From: Abiotrophia sp. HMSC24B09
GTDB lineage: Bacteria > Bacillota > Bacilli > Lactobacillales > Aerococcaceae
Reading direction: 5' to 3'
Assembly: GCF_001815865.1 (NCBI RefSeq)
Contig: NZ_KV822197.1
Span: 22,639 to 40,283 of the forward strand
Length of the DNA: 17,645 bases
Shown here: positions 1 to 7,584 of the stretch, piece after piece
Layout: each line of letters begins with the position of its first letter
Numbering within the stretch: the stretch's first letter is position 1
Translations under genes and position numbers: made by a program
Notes under the pieces: model-generated
The model's database searches: none
Told to the model about the DNA's origin: nothing
What the model saw: the letters and a program-made list of their open reading frames with translations, nothing else

Positions 1-22
1 GGTCCACTCGGCGGAGTGGACC
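1..22. repeat. Perfect 9-bp inverted repeat at the window edge
   Basis: GGTCCACTC and GAGTGGACC are exact reverse complements around a 4-base loop. There is no T-run on either visible side, so a terminator call is not supported on the plus strand. The minus-strand side is cut off by the window edge. Confidence 0.5.
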
Positions 23-175
23 ACTAGCTCCTGGCGCTTGCCCTGTTTTGCGCCTTTTCCCTAGTTTCCTAGGCTAGCTTCCGGCATTCTCCTCGGTTTT
101 GGCGGCTTTTACCTAGATTGCTAAGCTAGCTCCCGGTGCTCTCCTCGAATTTTGGCGGCTTTTCCTAGTTTCTGC
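23..175. repeat. Three degenerate ~51-bp tandem units
   Basis: Three units start near 23, 72 and 124. Each has the order CTAGCT-like start, CCGG-like core, CTCCTCG-like or similar stretch, TTTTGGCGGC or TTTTGCGCC, then CCTAG. The last two units are clearly alike and the first is more diverged. No reading frame crosses them convincingly. With 176-287 this forms a gene-free spacer before the small ORF at 288, and I see nothing else in it. Confidence 0.55.
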
Positions 176-287
176 CTTCCTCTTAATTTCCTGTCCCCTT
201 TCCACTAAAGGTTTTACTTCACAATTCACTTGAAGTATACTAGGTAAAAGTCCATTTCCTCTCCCACATCAGTTAGGAGGCTAGATC

Positions 288-440
288 ATGAAGTATCTCC
301 ACCCCACCTTGCTCTGTGTTTTATTGGCGGCGGTAACCTGGGCCATTCTGGCTCACAGCGACTGCCTGCTCTGGCTCGTGGCGGCCACCCTAGTCGAGGG
401 AATTGCCTGTCTCTATTACTATGAACGGCGCAAATCCTAG
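288..440 (+). CDS. Small membrane peptide, 50 aa, hypothetical
   Basis: An ATG ORF of 50 codons with an AGGAGG ribosome site at 275-280, seven bases before the start, which is the main support for it being real. The peptide is hydrophobic. One likely membrane segment lies at residues 7-23 ([16 protein letters not shown]) and a second at about 27-45 ([19 protein letters not shown]), and it ends in the basic residues ERRKS. This suggests a two-helix hairpin with a cytoplasmic basic tail. I do not recognise a family. It ends 101 bases before efp, which has its own promoter, so the two need not be cotranscribed. Its own promoter is not obvious. Confidence 0.6.
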   Translation: MKYLHPTLLCVLLAAVTWAILAHSDCLLWLVAATLVEGIACLYYYERRKS

Positions 441-458
441 CCCGCATCATTTTTTTCT

Positions 459-487
459 TTAATTTTGCCTATAAGGTATGCTATAAT
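459..487 (+). promoter_or_regulatory. efp promoter, extended -10
   Basis: TATAAT at 482-487 is preceded by TG at 479-480, giving the extended -10 form TGCTATAAT. The -35 position (459-464, TTAATT) is weak, as often seen with extended -10 promoters. Transcription would begin near 494, leaving a leader of about 48 bases before efp. Confidence 0.75.
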
Positions 488-541
488 AACGAAGGTATCG
501 AGGCTCTGGCCTCAAATTCAACTGACAAAAGGAGCAGTAAG

Positions 542-1105
542 ATGATTAGTGTAAGTGATTTAAAAGCAGGGATGACTTTCATCCTAGACGGTAAATTGTG
601 GCGCGTATTGGAAATTTCCCACCACAAACCAGGGAAAGGTAACACCATCATGCGGATGAAAATCCGTGACGTCCGCAACAACTCTACTGTGGACACCACC
701 ATGCGTCCAGATGAAAAGGTAGAACGTGCCCACATCGACACCAAAGACGTGCAATACCTCTACAGCCAAGACAGCACTGCTTTCTTCATGGACTTAGAAA
801 CTTATGACCAATACGAAATCGCAGAAGACGCTATCGAACGCGAGTTGAAGTTCTTATTGGAAAATGCGGAAGCTAAGATCCAATTCTACGGCAGCGAAGT
901 GATCGGGGTTCAACTCCCATCAACGGTTGTCCTCCAAGTAACCGAAACTCAACCTTCTATCAAAGGTGCAACCGTTTCTGGTTCTGGGAAACCTGCAACT
1001 ATGGAAACTGGCTTAGTAGTCAACGTGCCAGACTTCATCGAAGCCGGCGAATACTTAGTCGTCAACACCGCTGAAGGTACTTACAGCGGCCGCGCTAATA
1101 AGTAA
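542..1105 (+). CDS. efp: Translation elongation factor P
   Basis: EF-P binds between the P and E sites of stalled ribosomes and promotes peptide bond formation at polyproline stretches. The 187-aa length is normal for the family. Visible features are the N-terminal KOW-like domain (residues 1-62), the modification loop HHKPGKGN with Lys32 at the tip, two OB-fold domains (about 66-187), and the typical EF-P C-terminal segment ending [17 protein letters not shown]. The lysine position corresponds to Lys32 of Bacillus EF-P, which carries a 5-aminopentanol group. Whether the same modification occurs here is inference. The ribosome site AAAAGGAG lies at 527-534. The gene stands alone between its promoter and a strong terminator. 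Codon choice is biased (CCA, AAC, TTC, TTA), as expected for a well-expressed gene. Confidence 0.98.
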   Translation: MISVSDLKAGMTFILDGKLWRVLEISHHKPGKGNTIMRMKIRDVRNNSTVDTTMRPDEKVERAHIDTKDVQYLYSQDSTAFFMDLETYDQYEIAEDAIERELKFLLENAEAKIQFYGSEVIGVQLPSTVVLQVTETQPSIKGATVSGSGKPATMETGLVVNVPDFIEAGEYLVVNTAEGTYSGRANK

Positions 1106-1115
1106 GCAATTAAAC

Positions 1116-1153
1116 AAAAAAGAAGCCACTACCATGAGGTAGTGGCTTCTTTT
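1116..1153 (+). terminator. efp terminator, probably bidirectional
   Basis: A 13-bp perfect stem (AGAAGCCACTACC, 1121-1133, with its complement 1138-1150) around the loop ATGA is followed by TTTT. The A-run at 1116-1120 gives a T-run on the minus strand, so it can also stop the convergent cassette gene that ends at 1221. Confidence 0.95.
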
Positions 1154-1220
1154 ATATTCTTAATTACTAAGAAGAAACGGAACTAAAATTCCTTTTCTAG
1201 ACGATTTATGAAGTTATTTG

Positions 1221-2729
1221 TTAAATATATCCAACTCTGCCAATCCCTATTACGCCGCGTCTAAGAAATACTATATCATATTTTTCAAACTGATAAGTAG
1301 ATAATTCAAATTTTGAAATATTAAATCTTTCAGCATCACAGTGCTCATAGTCGAAATTCTCATAATCAAATACTTCAATCCCAATTTCTTCTAAAATATC
1401 ATTTGGAAGCCGATAATCTTGATCAACTAAGCCAAACATAGTAAAGCCACTTTCAACACAGAATGACATAATTGCTGAATATCCCGTTGAATAGGCCACT
1501 GACCCGACCATTGAGCCTATAAAACTCCCCAGCATGAAGCCAAGTACTGGAATCTCAATCAGTGCTTGACTTAGGCCACCCATATACATTGAAAATGATG
1601 ACACGAACATATCTTTTAGCAATTCATTGGTCATTTCATATCTAGTCATTTTACCTTTTGCTACTCTATAAGCATTTTGGATTGCGTTCATTGTAATGAC
1701 AGTGACTATACCTATTACTGCCGGATTCACTTTTTTCAATTCTGAGCCTAAAATACCAGCTTCACAGTTGGCAGTAATAGCTGCTGATATCGTACCCCTG
1801 ATAAAGCCTTCTCCAGCACTTGATACTGCAGCAAAGCCAATTGTACTGAATTGTTCCTGATTAATTTCCCCGTTTTGAATCAGGTAATCTATTGATTTCA
1901 TAATTTCTGGTGCAGTTCTTAAAACCATAGAGACAAGAGCAGCCGACACACCTGCCTTAAAGGCCTTCTTCATAATATCAGCCTGAGTGATTAGCTTTTC
2001 CGTTACTAAACCATACTCGCTAGGATCAAAGTCTCCTTCTTTCGCTAATTCTGCAATTCTTCTTGAATCTGCTTCTGTAAGAGGAATCGATTCGTTTCCT
2101 TGATTATCAGAAATTCTATCTCTTAATAATTCAAGTGTTTCTTTGTATCTAGCAACTTGTTCCGGTCTATTTACAGCTTCCTTTGCTATCTTTTTTTCAA
2201 GATAGGCGATAGCATCTTTCAGTTGATCAGCAGGAATTATGCGAAGTTGCCCAGAATATACAGGATTATTTAATACTGATTCATCTGGATAATTTCGTTT
2301 TTTTAAGAAATCATTTAATGAGTCTTTCCCTCCTTGCGCCTGATACTCTTTATATCTTTCAAGGATACTCTTTGCTTGTTGTTTAGCACTTTCTGCTCCA
2401 TTTTTGTAGTACTTTAATCCAGCTTCAAGAGGGAAATTCTTCCCGCTTACATCGACAGAGCCAAATTCGTTACTTCTATCGACAACTGCTCGATGCTTCG
2501 AATCATTAATTGCAGCTTTAATGTTAAACGTTCCAGCATGCCAAAACTCAGCGATATCACCTTTAAGTGTGCTAATACCTGCAGAATTGGTTCTGAAAGC
2601 ATTGATTGAGTCTACAGTTTTATTTATTTCGGATTCTATATCACTAATATATTGATGCCCGCTAAAAAAACCTGTTAAATAGCCTGAATTTTTTCCAAAA
2701 AACTTATACCCCTCTTCAAATCCTTCCAT
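1221..2729 (-). CDS. 502-aa protein of unknown family, hydrophobic C-terminal half, quintet-repeat tail
   Basis: I do not recognise the family. Residues 1-130 are polar, with a segment KGDIAEFWHAGTFNI (56-70), then GSVDV (90-94) and LEAGLKYYK (101-109). Their spacing loosely resembles a PD-(D/E)XK nuclease core, but the E-x-K motif is not exact. Residues 165-235 look helical and charged. Hydrophobic, Gly/Ala-rich segments lie at about 255-275, 296-350 and 374-432, including GFMLGSFIGSMVGSVAY, which suggests membrane insertion or a pore. Residues 454-486 repeat with period five (FDYEN, FDYEH, CDAER, FNISK, FELST, YQFEK). The ATG lies one base after the stop of the upstream gene, with GGAG about 6 bases before it, so the two are translationally coupled. 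The AT-rich composition differs from efp and metE and suggests acquisition. A role in defence or in toxin/immunity is inference. Confidence 0.85.
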   Translation of the reverse strand: MEGFEEGYKFFGKNSGYLTGFFSGHQYISDIESEINKTVDSINAFRTNSAGISTLKGDIAEFWHAGTFNIKAAINDSKHRAVVDRSNEFGSVDVSGKNFPLEAGLKYYKNGAESAKQQAKSILERYKEYQAQGGKDSLNDFLKKRNYPDESVLNNPVYSGQLRIIPADQLKDAIAYLEKKIAKEAVNRPEQVARYKETLELLRDRISDNQGNESIPLTEADSRRIAELAKEGDFDPSEYGLVTEKLITQADIMKKAFKAGVSAALVSMVLRTAPEIMKSIDYLIQNGEINQEQFSTIGFAAVSSAGEGFIRGTISAAITANCEAGILGSELKKVNPAVIGIVTVITMNAIQNAYRVAKGKMTRYEMTNELLKDMFVSSFSMYMGGLSQALIEIPVLGFMLGSFIGSMVGSVAYSTGYSAIMSFCVESGFTMFGLVDQDYRLPNDILEEIGIEVFDYENFDYEHCDAERFNISKFELSTYQFEKYDIVFLRRGVIGIGRVGYI

Positions 2730-2730
2730 A

Positions 2731-3378
2731 TTAATTCTCCAAGAATTTAGCTAATCCATCTCTATAAAATGCAGTGACCAAAGTATGATTTTGCTGTTGA
2801 TTTATTTTGGCTTGTCTATTCATAGATACGATTGTATTTCCTATTCCAACTGCATCAGCAACTGACGTTACTTTACTTGTTATGCTCGATAAAAATGAGT
2901 TCTTTGAGAATAAACCTTTCGCTTTTTTCTCAACAGTTTTCTCAACTTCATCTGTAAGCGTCTTTTCAAAATCTACCTTTTCAAAATTAAGCCCAAATCC
3001 TGTAAATAATTCTGCAAACTCGCTATATTCTATCTCATCTTCGATACTTCTAGTTACCCGCATTACACATCGGTTACCTAACCACCCATATGTCATACCA
3101 AATTGATCGTAGTAAATTTTCATGCTACTGCTAAATTCATTTTTGCTTACTTTATTTTCTCCTAGAAACAGAATTCGTTCTTTTGAAGAAATTGTTGCTT
3201 GATTATCAATATAGTCTTTTTCTTTCCAAACTGCCACATCTACAGTTCCATCTTCAATTCCATTAATTTCCCCTTCAATATCATCATTTGAACTTATTAA
3301 TTGTCTGAGTAAATTTGCATATTTCTCAGTCTTGTCATCACACACAATAATTAACTTTTTCATACTTTTCCCAATCAT
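2731..3378 (-). CDS. 215-aa Rossmann-like protein of unknown function, first gene of the cassette
   Basis: I do not recognise the family. The N-terminal half alternates strands and helices like a flavodoxin or TIR-like nucleotide-binding fold: strand KKLIIVCDD (7-15), helix 18-29, strand VDVAVW (46-51), strand RILFLGE (68-74), then YYDQFGMTYGWLGNRCVMRV (89-108). Residues 112-155 are acidic and charged, and 156-215 are Ser/Gln-rich and probably helical (KNSFLSSITSKVTSVADAVG). No signal peptide or clear membrane segment is visible. The start at 3378 has GAGG eight bases upstream. A second ATG at 3363 (MKKLII) has a poorer ribosome site. A TATAAT lies at 3423-3428 on the minus strand, but its -35 is weak. 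The gene is AT-rich like its partner and the two form one unit. Confidence 0.85.
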   Translation of the reverse strand: MIGKSMKKLIIVCDDKTEKYANLLRQLISSNDDIEGEINGIEDGTVDVAVWKEKDYIDNQATISSKERILFLGENKVSKNEFSSSMKIYYDQFGMTYGWLGNRCVMRVTRSIEDEIEYSEFAELFTGFGLNFEKVDFEKTLTDEVEKTVEKKAKGLFSKNSFLSSITSKVTSVADAVGIGNTIVSMNRQAKINQQQNHTLVTAFYRDGLAKFLEN

Positions 3379-3833
3379 AATTTTATCCTCATTTCATATT
3401 TTGTAATTGAATTGACTTTTGAATTATAATCTCATAAATTCCATATTAAGTAACTTTTCAATTTTCGTATAAAGCACATAATGAAATGCCTTTCTCTAGC
3501 CCTAATTTTTTAACTTAATCCATATTAGATTAGGACTTTTCAGTTTAATTTAATCTCATTATATACATAAAATATCTACATTCAGAACCCCTCATAACTT
3601 ATTCAAATGGGCACCCCCTGTAAAACTCCATATCACTAAGTTGCTTCTTTAAGGTATATCAATGAATGCTTAATATACGCTCATATTATAGATTGTTATA
3701 CATACCCCTCATTATGTTCCTACTTTCTATATATATTTGTTACACCTTTTACATTATATCACATTCACAAAGTGAATTATAGCGTTTCCTTACTTATTTT
3801 ATCATTAATCATAAGTTACTTTCGTAATTCCCA
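3379..3833. other. AT-rich gene-free spacer
   Basis: I find no ORF with a ribosome site on either strand. The stretch is very AT-rich and includes a weak CCTAAT/ATTAGG inverted repeat near 3503-3534 without a good T-run. It contains whatever promoter drives the 3378 to 1221 cassette. Confidence 0.5.
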
Positions 3834-4195
3834 TTAATCCAAAAAGTGGTCCTTTTCATCCCTCACTTGGATTAAGCAAAATACCAGCCTCCTCCCCCAT
3901 TCAGGAGGTAAGACGGCTGGTCCTCTTTCCCCACTCCCCAGTGACTACCTGGCCTCATGGCCAAAAGCGGGCCTGGTGCTGGTCAGGATGGCTGGCGTAT
4001 GAGCGGGGCTTGGAGCCTAGCGACTTAGCCCCACCATAGCCAGCCAAGGCGGAAGACAGCCAAAAGCTGGCTGGAGCCGGTCCCTGCACTTGGCCCCGCC
4101 TTTTGGCTTAATGAGGCCTGGCAGTCACGCCCCGGCAGGCAGAAACTAATAGACCAGCCCCCTCCCCACAAAGGGTCAGGCAGCTGGTCTTTTTT
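3834..4195 (+). ncRNA. Candidate structured RNA, ~360 nt, unknown class
   Basis: This is a GC-rich block beside AT-rich DNA, with no credible ORF. Hand folding gives five elements. Hairpin H1 pairs TTAATCC/GGATTAA (3834-3840 with 3869-3875) and AAGTG/CACTT (3844-3848 with 3864-3868). Hairpin T1 pairs ACCAGCC/GGCTGGT (3883-3889 with 3915-3921) and CCTCC/GGAGG. A long helix pairs 3941-3979 with 4086-4128 (GTGACT/AGTCAC, GGCCTCAT/ATGAGGCC, CCAAAAG/CTTTTGG equivalents, with a few bulges). Inside it are hairpin A (TGGCTGGC/GCCAGCCA, 3989-3996 with 4039-4046, plus GGGGCT/AGCCCC) and hairpin B (CAGCCA/TGGCTG, 4057-4062 with 4068-4073). A terminator follows. I see no RNase P, tmRNA, SRP, T-box or SAM-riboswitch signature motifs. 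The strand is inferred from the terminal T-run. A decayed mobile palindromic element is the main alternative. Confidence 0.45.
4151..4195 (+). terminator. Rho-independent terminator at the end of the structured block
   Basis: AGACCAGC (4151-4158) pairs with GCTGGTCT (4183-4190), with an inner CCC/GGG pairing, and a T-run at 4190-4195 follows. The T-run is on the plus strand, but no plus-strand protein gene lies upstream. On the minus strand the same stem lies 60 bases after the LysR stop with only a poor T-run. Confidence 0.75.
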
Positions 4196-4256
4196 CATTA
4201 TATCCAATCTATTGCCGTCAGGCGGGCACAAACTAAGTAACTAACTAGCTAGCCCC

Positions 4257-5201
4257 CTACTTGTCCTTCTCCTTATCCTCCAGGATCTCAAACCCGTAAC
4301 CACGGATATTAGCCCGCAGGAGGTCCAGGTATTGGCGGGTAATAGGGCTTGGCTCCACCTGCTGAGGCATGAGGTAGCCCAGGGTCATCATGTCGTCCAC
4401 TTCTAGGGGAATGGCGATGATCTTGTCGTCGTTAAGCTCGCTGGAGATAATCCCTGAGGAAATGGTATAGCCATTAAGCCCCACCATGAGGTTGAAGATG
4501 GTGGCCCGGTCGCTGACCTTGATGTGCATCTTGCGGTTGAGGGTGCTCAAGATCTCTTCCGCAAAATAGAAGGAGTTCTCCTGGCCTTGCTCATAAGATA
4601 GGTAAGGATAGTCCTCTAGGTCCCGTAACTTAACCGATGACTTCTGGGCCAGAGGGTTGTCCCGGCAGACGAAGACGTGGGGCTTGGCCTTGAACAAGGG
4701 CGTAAACTTAAGCTTCTTCTCCTTGAAGAGCTTGGTCAGGACCTGGCGGTTGAACTTATTAAGGTAGAGAATGCCCAGGGAACTCTTGAAGGACATGACG
4801 TCTTCCAGGATGTTCTGGGTCTCGGTCTCCCGCAGGGTGAACTGGTACTCTTCCGCATCCACTTGCTTAATCAAGTCCACGAAGGCATGGACCACGAAGG
4901 CATAGTGCTGGGCAGACACTGAGAAGGCCTGCTTGCGGACGGTGTGTTGCTTGTACTTAGCTTCCATAAGCTTGACTTGGTCCAGGATTTGGCGGGCATA
5001 AATCATGAATTCCCGGCCTTCATTGGTCAGGGAGACCCCAGACTTCTGGCGGACTAGCAACTGCAGATCCATCTCCTGCTCTAATTCCTTAATGGCATTA
5101 CTGAGGCTGGGCTGGGATAAGAAGAGGGCCTTGGCCGCTTCATTAATAGAGCCCGATTCCACGATTTTCTCAAGATATTGCAGTTGTTGGATTCTCATCA
5201 T
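4257..5201 (-). CDS. LysR-family regulator, CpsY/MtaR-like, of methionine genes
   Basis: A LysR-type transcription regulator of about 314 aa. The N-terminus MRIQQLQYLEKIVESGSINE and the helix-turn-helix around EAAKALFLSQPSLSNAIKEL are typical. An effector-binding domain with two alpha/beta lobes follows from about residue 90. The start of the protein closely matches my memory of the streptococcal CpsY/MtaR group, which controls methionine uptake and synthesis. The divergent position next to metE-metF supports that role. An upstream in-frame GTG at 5207 sits directly on the AAGGGAG ribosome site, so ATG at 5201 or 5198 is the likely start. Its -10 (TATAAT, 5229-5234 on the minus strand) overlaps the palindrome in the intergenic region, so autoregulation is plausible. 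The ligand is unknown from sequence. O-acetylserine, homocysteine or methionine are candidates. Confidence 0.9.
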   Translation of the reverse strand: MMRIQQLQYLEKIVESGSINEAAKALFLSQPSLSNAIKELEQEMDLQLLVRQKSGVSLTNEGREFMIYARQILDQVKLMEAKYKQHTVRKQAFSVSAQHYAFVVHAFVDLIKQVDAEEYQFTLRETETQNILEDVMSFKSSLGILYLNKFNRQVLTKLFKEKKLKFTPLFKAKPHVFVCRDNPLAQKSSVKLRDLEDYPYLSYEQGQENSFYFAEEILSTLNRKMHIKVSDRATIFNLMVGLNGYTISSGIISSELNDDKIIAIPLEVDDMMTLGYLMPQQVEPSPITRQYLDLLRANIRGYGFEILEDKEKDK

Positions 5202-5228
5202 AGTCACTCCCTTGAATTACTCCAGTAT

Positions 5229-5259
5229 ATTATAACCTAAAACTATAACCGTGTATACT
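5229..5259 (+). promoter_or_regulatory. lysR-metE intergenic control region with LysR-type box
   Basis: A dyad TTATA-N9-TATAA spans 5230-5248. Its right half contains AAACTATA, which matches half of the TATAGTTT-N-AAACTATA box described for streptococcal MtaR. It overlaps the regulator's own -10 (5229-5234, minus) and the expected -35 zone of metE, whose -10 is TATACT at 5254-5259. The metE -35 is poor, as expected for an activated promoter. The metE leader is only about 60 bases, too short for a T-box or S-box. A second small dyad, GATAG-AA-CTATC, lies at 5297-5308, just before the AAGGAGG of metE. Confidence 0.6.
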
Positions 5260-5326
5260 TTTTTTCAATTATTCAAGAGGACCGTTTCCATGATAGGATA
5301 GAACTATCAATAAGGAGGTCGATTGC

Positions 5327-7579
5327 ATGACAACATCGATTATTGGTTTCCCACGAATCGGGGAACACCGTGAATTAAAATTTGCTACTGAAAAATACTT
5401 CCGTAAGGAAATCAGCGCTGAAGAGCTTCAAGCAACTGCTAAGGAACTCCGCGCTAAACACTGGCGCCTAGCCCAAGAACGCGGCGTGGACCAAATCCCA
5501 AGTAATGACTTTTCCCTCTACGATACCTTCTTGGACACTGCTGTCCTCTTCAATATCGTACCTGAGCAAGTGCAAGCCATTGACTTGAGCGAATTGGACA
5601 AGTACTTCGCCCTAGCTCGCGGCTATCAAGGGGAAAAAGGTGACGTACGCGCCCTCCCAATGAAAAAATGGTTCAACACCAACTACCACTATATTGTACC
5701 TAAATTCGAAGCTGGCACCCAAGTCAAGTTAGCTGGCCACAAACTCTTCGATGAATTCCAAGAAGCTAAGGACTTAGGCATTCACACTCGTCCAGTCTTA
5801 GTTGGGCCATTCACCCTCTTACGTCTGGCTGAATATGCTGAAGGTGTTAACCCAGTTCAATTCATCGAGCCTTTAGTGGCAGCCTACAAGGAAGTTTTCC
5901 GTCGCTTGGCTGACTTAGGCGCGACTAACATCCAATTAGATGAGCCTGCCTTAGTTAAGGACATCTCTGAATTAGAATTGACCCTCTTCGATAAATTATA
6001 CCAAGGCCTATTAGCTGACAAGGCTGGCTTGTCCGTCCTCTTACAAACCTACTTTGGTGACGTGCGTGACGTCTACAGCCACTTGGTACAATTACCAGTT
6101 GAAGCCATCGGTTTGGACTTCTTAGAAGGCCGCAAGACCTTAGAATTAGTCAAAGAACACGGCTTCCCAGCTGACAAGGTCCTCTATGCAGGGGTAGTTA
6201 ACGGGAAGAACATCTGGCGTAACGACTACGCTAAGACCTTGGCCCTCTTGGAAGAAATTCCAGCCCAAAACGTGGTCTTATCTACTTCATGTTCTCTCCT
6301 CCACGTACCTTTCACTACGGCTAACGAAGAATTTGCGCCTGAAATCTTGGCTCACTTCGCTTTTGCCGCTGAGAAATTAGACGAGTTACGTGAATTAGAT
6401 GCTATCCGTGCTGGCCAAGGGGATGAATTCTTGGCAGCTAACAAGGCCCTCTTTGCAGCAGAACGTACCGTTCGCAATGCCGACTTGGCCGCTCAATTGG
6501 CTGGCCTAGACGACGCAGCCTTCACCCGCCAACCTGCTTTGGCTGAACGTGCTAAGGCTCAACACCAAGCCTTCAATTTACCAGTCTTACCTACTACCAC
6601 TATCGGGAGCTTCCCACAAACACGCGAAGTCAAGGTTAACCGTGCGACCTTCCGTCGTGGCGAGAAGACCGAAGCAGAATACACAGCCTTCATCGAAGCT
6701 GAAATTGATGAATGGATCAAATGGCAAGAAGAAATCGGCCTTGACGTTCTGGTTCACGGTGAATTCGAGCGTAACGACATGGTGGAATACTTCGGTGAGA
6801 ACCTGTCCGGTTACCTCTTCTCTAAGAACGGTTGGGTACAATCCTACGGGACCCGCGGCGTTAAGCCACCAATCATCTGGGGCGACGTTAAGCGTGAACG
6901 TCCAATCACCGTTAAGTGGTCTGCTTACGCTCAAGCCCAATCCGACCTTCCTGTTAAAGGGATGTTAACCGGTCCGGTTACTATCCTCAACTGGTCCTTC
7001 CCTCGTGAAGACATCACCATCAAGGAATCTACCCTGCAAATTGCTTTAGCAATCCGTGAGGAAGTCCTTGACTTGGAAGCTGCCGGCATCCACATTATCC
7101 AAATCGACGAAGCAGCCCTCCGTGAGAAATTACCTTTGCGTAAGTCTGACTGGTACTCTGAATACCTAGACTGGGCTATTCCAGCCTTCCGTTTGGTTCA
7201 CTCCGGCGTGGCACCAACGACTCAAATCCACACCCACATGTGCTACAGTGAATTCACTGACATCATCCCTGCTATCGAGCAATTAGATGCGGACGTGATT
7301 TCCTTCGAAGCATCCCGTTCTAACCTCCACATCTTGGACGAATTAGAACGCCAAAACTTCCAATTACAAGTAGGCCCTGGGGTTTACGACATTCACTCCC
7401 CTCGTGTCCCTTCTGTGGAAGAAATTGAACACACCATCCGCGCTATCTTGGCCAAAGTGCCAACGGAACGTGTCTGGATCAACCCAGACTGCGGGCTCAA
7501 GACGCGTGGTATTCCAGAAACTAAGGCTAGCTTGGTTAACTTAACCCAGGCTACCCGTAACATTCGAGAGGAGCTCTAA
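5327..7579 (+). CDS. metE: Cobalamin-independent methionine synthase
   Basis: MetE transfers the methyl group of 5-methyltetrahydropteroyl-tri-glutamate to homocysteine, giving methionine in the cytoplasm. At 750 aa it is full length (E. coli 753). The N-terminal barrel begins [18 protein letters not shown]. The C-terminal catalytic barrel begins near residue 420 ([14 protein letters not shown]). The zinc ligands are His637 and Cys639 (THMCYSEF), Glu661 (SFEASRS) and Cys722 (NPDCGLKTR). Their spacings of 2, 22 and 61 residues equal those of the E. coli enzyme. The [11 protein letters not shown] segment is also typical. The ribosome site AAGGAGG is at about 5312-5318. It is the first gene of metE-metF, five bases before metF. 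Codon use is strongly biased to CCA, AAC, TTC and TTA, suggesting high expression. Confidence 0.98.
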   Translation: MTTSIIGFPRIGEHRELKFATEKYFRKEISAEELQATAKELRAKHWRLAQERGVDQIPSNDFSLYDTFLDTAVLFNIVPEQVQAIDLSELDKYFALARGYQGEKGDVRALPMKKWFNTNYHYIVPKFEAGTQVKLAGHKLFDEFQEAKDLGIHTRPVLVGPFTLLRLAEYAEGVNPVQFIEPLVAAYKEVFRRLADLGATNIQLDEPALVKDISELELTLFDKLYQGLLADKAGLSVLLQTYFGDVRDVYSHLVQLPVEAIGLDFLEGRKTLELVKEHGFPADKVLYAGVVNGKNIWRNDYAKTLALLEEIPAQNVVLSTSCSLLHVPFTTANEEFAPEILAHFAFAAEKLDELRELDAIRAGQGDEFLAANKALFAAERTVRNADLAAQLAGLDDAAFTRQPALAERAKAQHQAFNLPVLPTTTIGSFPQTREVKVNRATFRRGEKTEAEYTAFIEAEIDEWIKWQEEIGLDVLVHGEFERNDMVEYFGENLSGYLFSKNGWVQSYGTRGVKPPIIWGDVKRERPITVKWSAYAQAQSDLPVKGMLTGPVTILNWSFPREDITIKESTLQIALAIREEVLDLEAAGIHIIQIDEAALREKLPLRKSDWYSEYLDWAIPAFRLVHSGVAPTTQIHTHMCYSEFTDIIPAIEQLDADVISFEASRSNLHILDELERQNFQLQVGPGVYDIHSPRVPSVEEIEHTIRAILAKVPTERVWINPDCGLKTRGIPETKASLVNLTQATRNIREEL

Positions 7580-7584
7580 CCCCT

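Noticed and set aside
1..22. Terminator at the left edge
   Set aside because: The stem is perfect but no T-run follows on the plus strand, and the minus-strand side lies outside the window.
3834..4195. T-box, S-box or other methionine riboswitch
   Set aside because: No T-box AGGGTGG-type or SAM-box consensus on either strand. The block is separated from metE by the divergent lysR and ends in its own terminator.
4025..4231. Minus-strand ORF of 68 codons in the structured block
   Set aside because: Its composition is dictated by the inverted repeats, it lacks a ribosome site, and it crosses the terminator hairpin.
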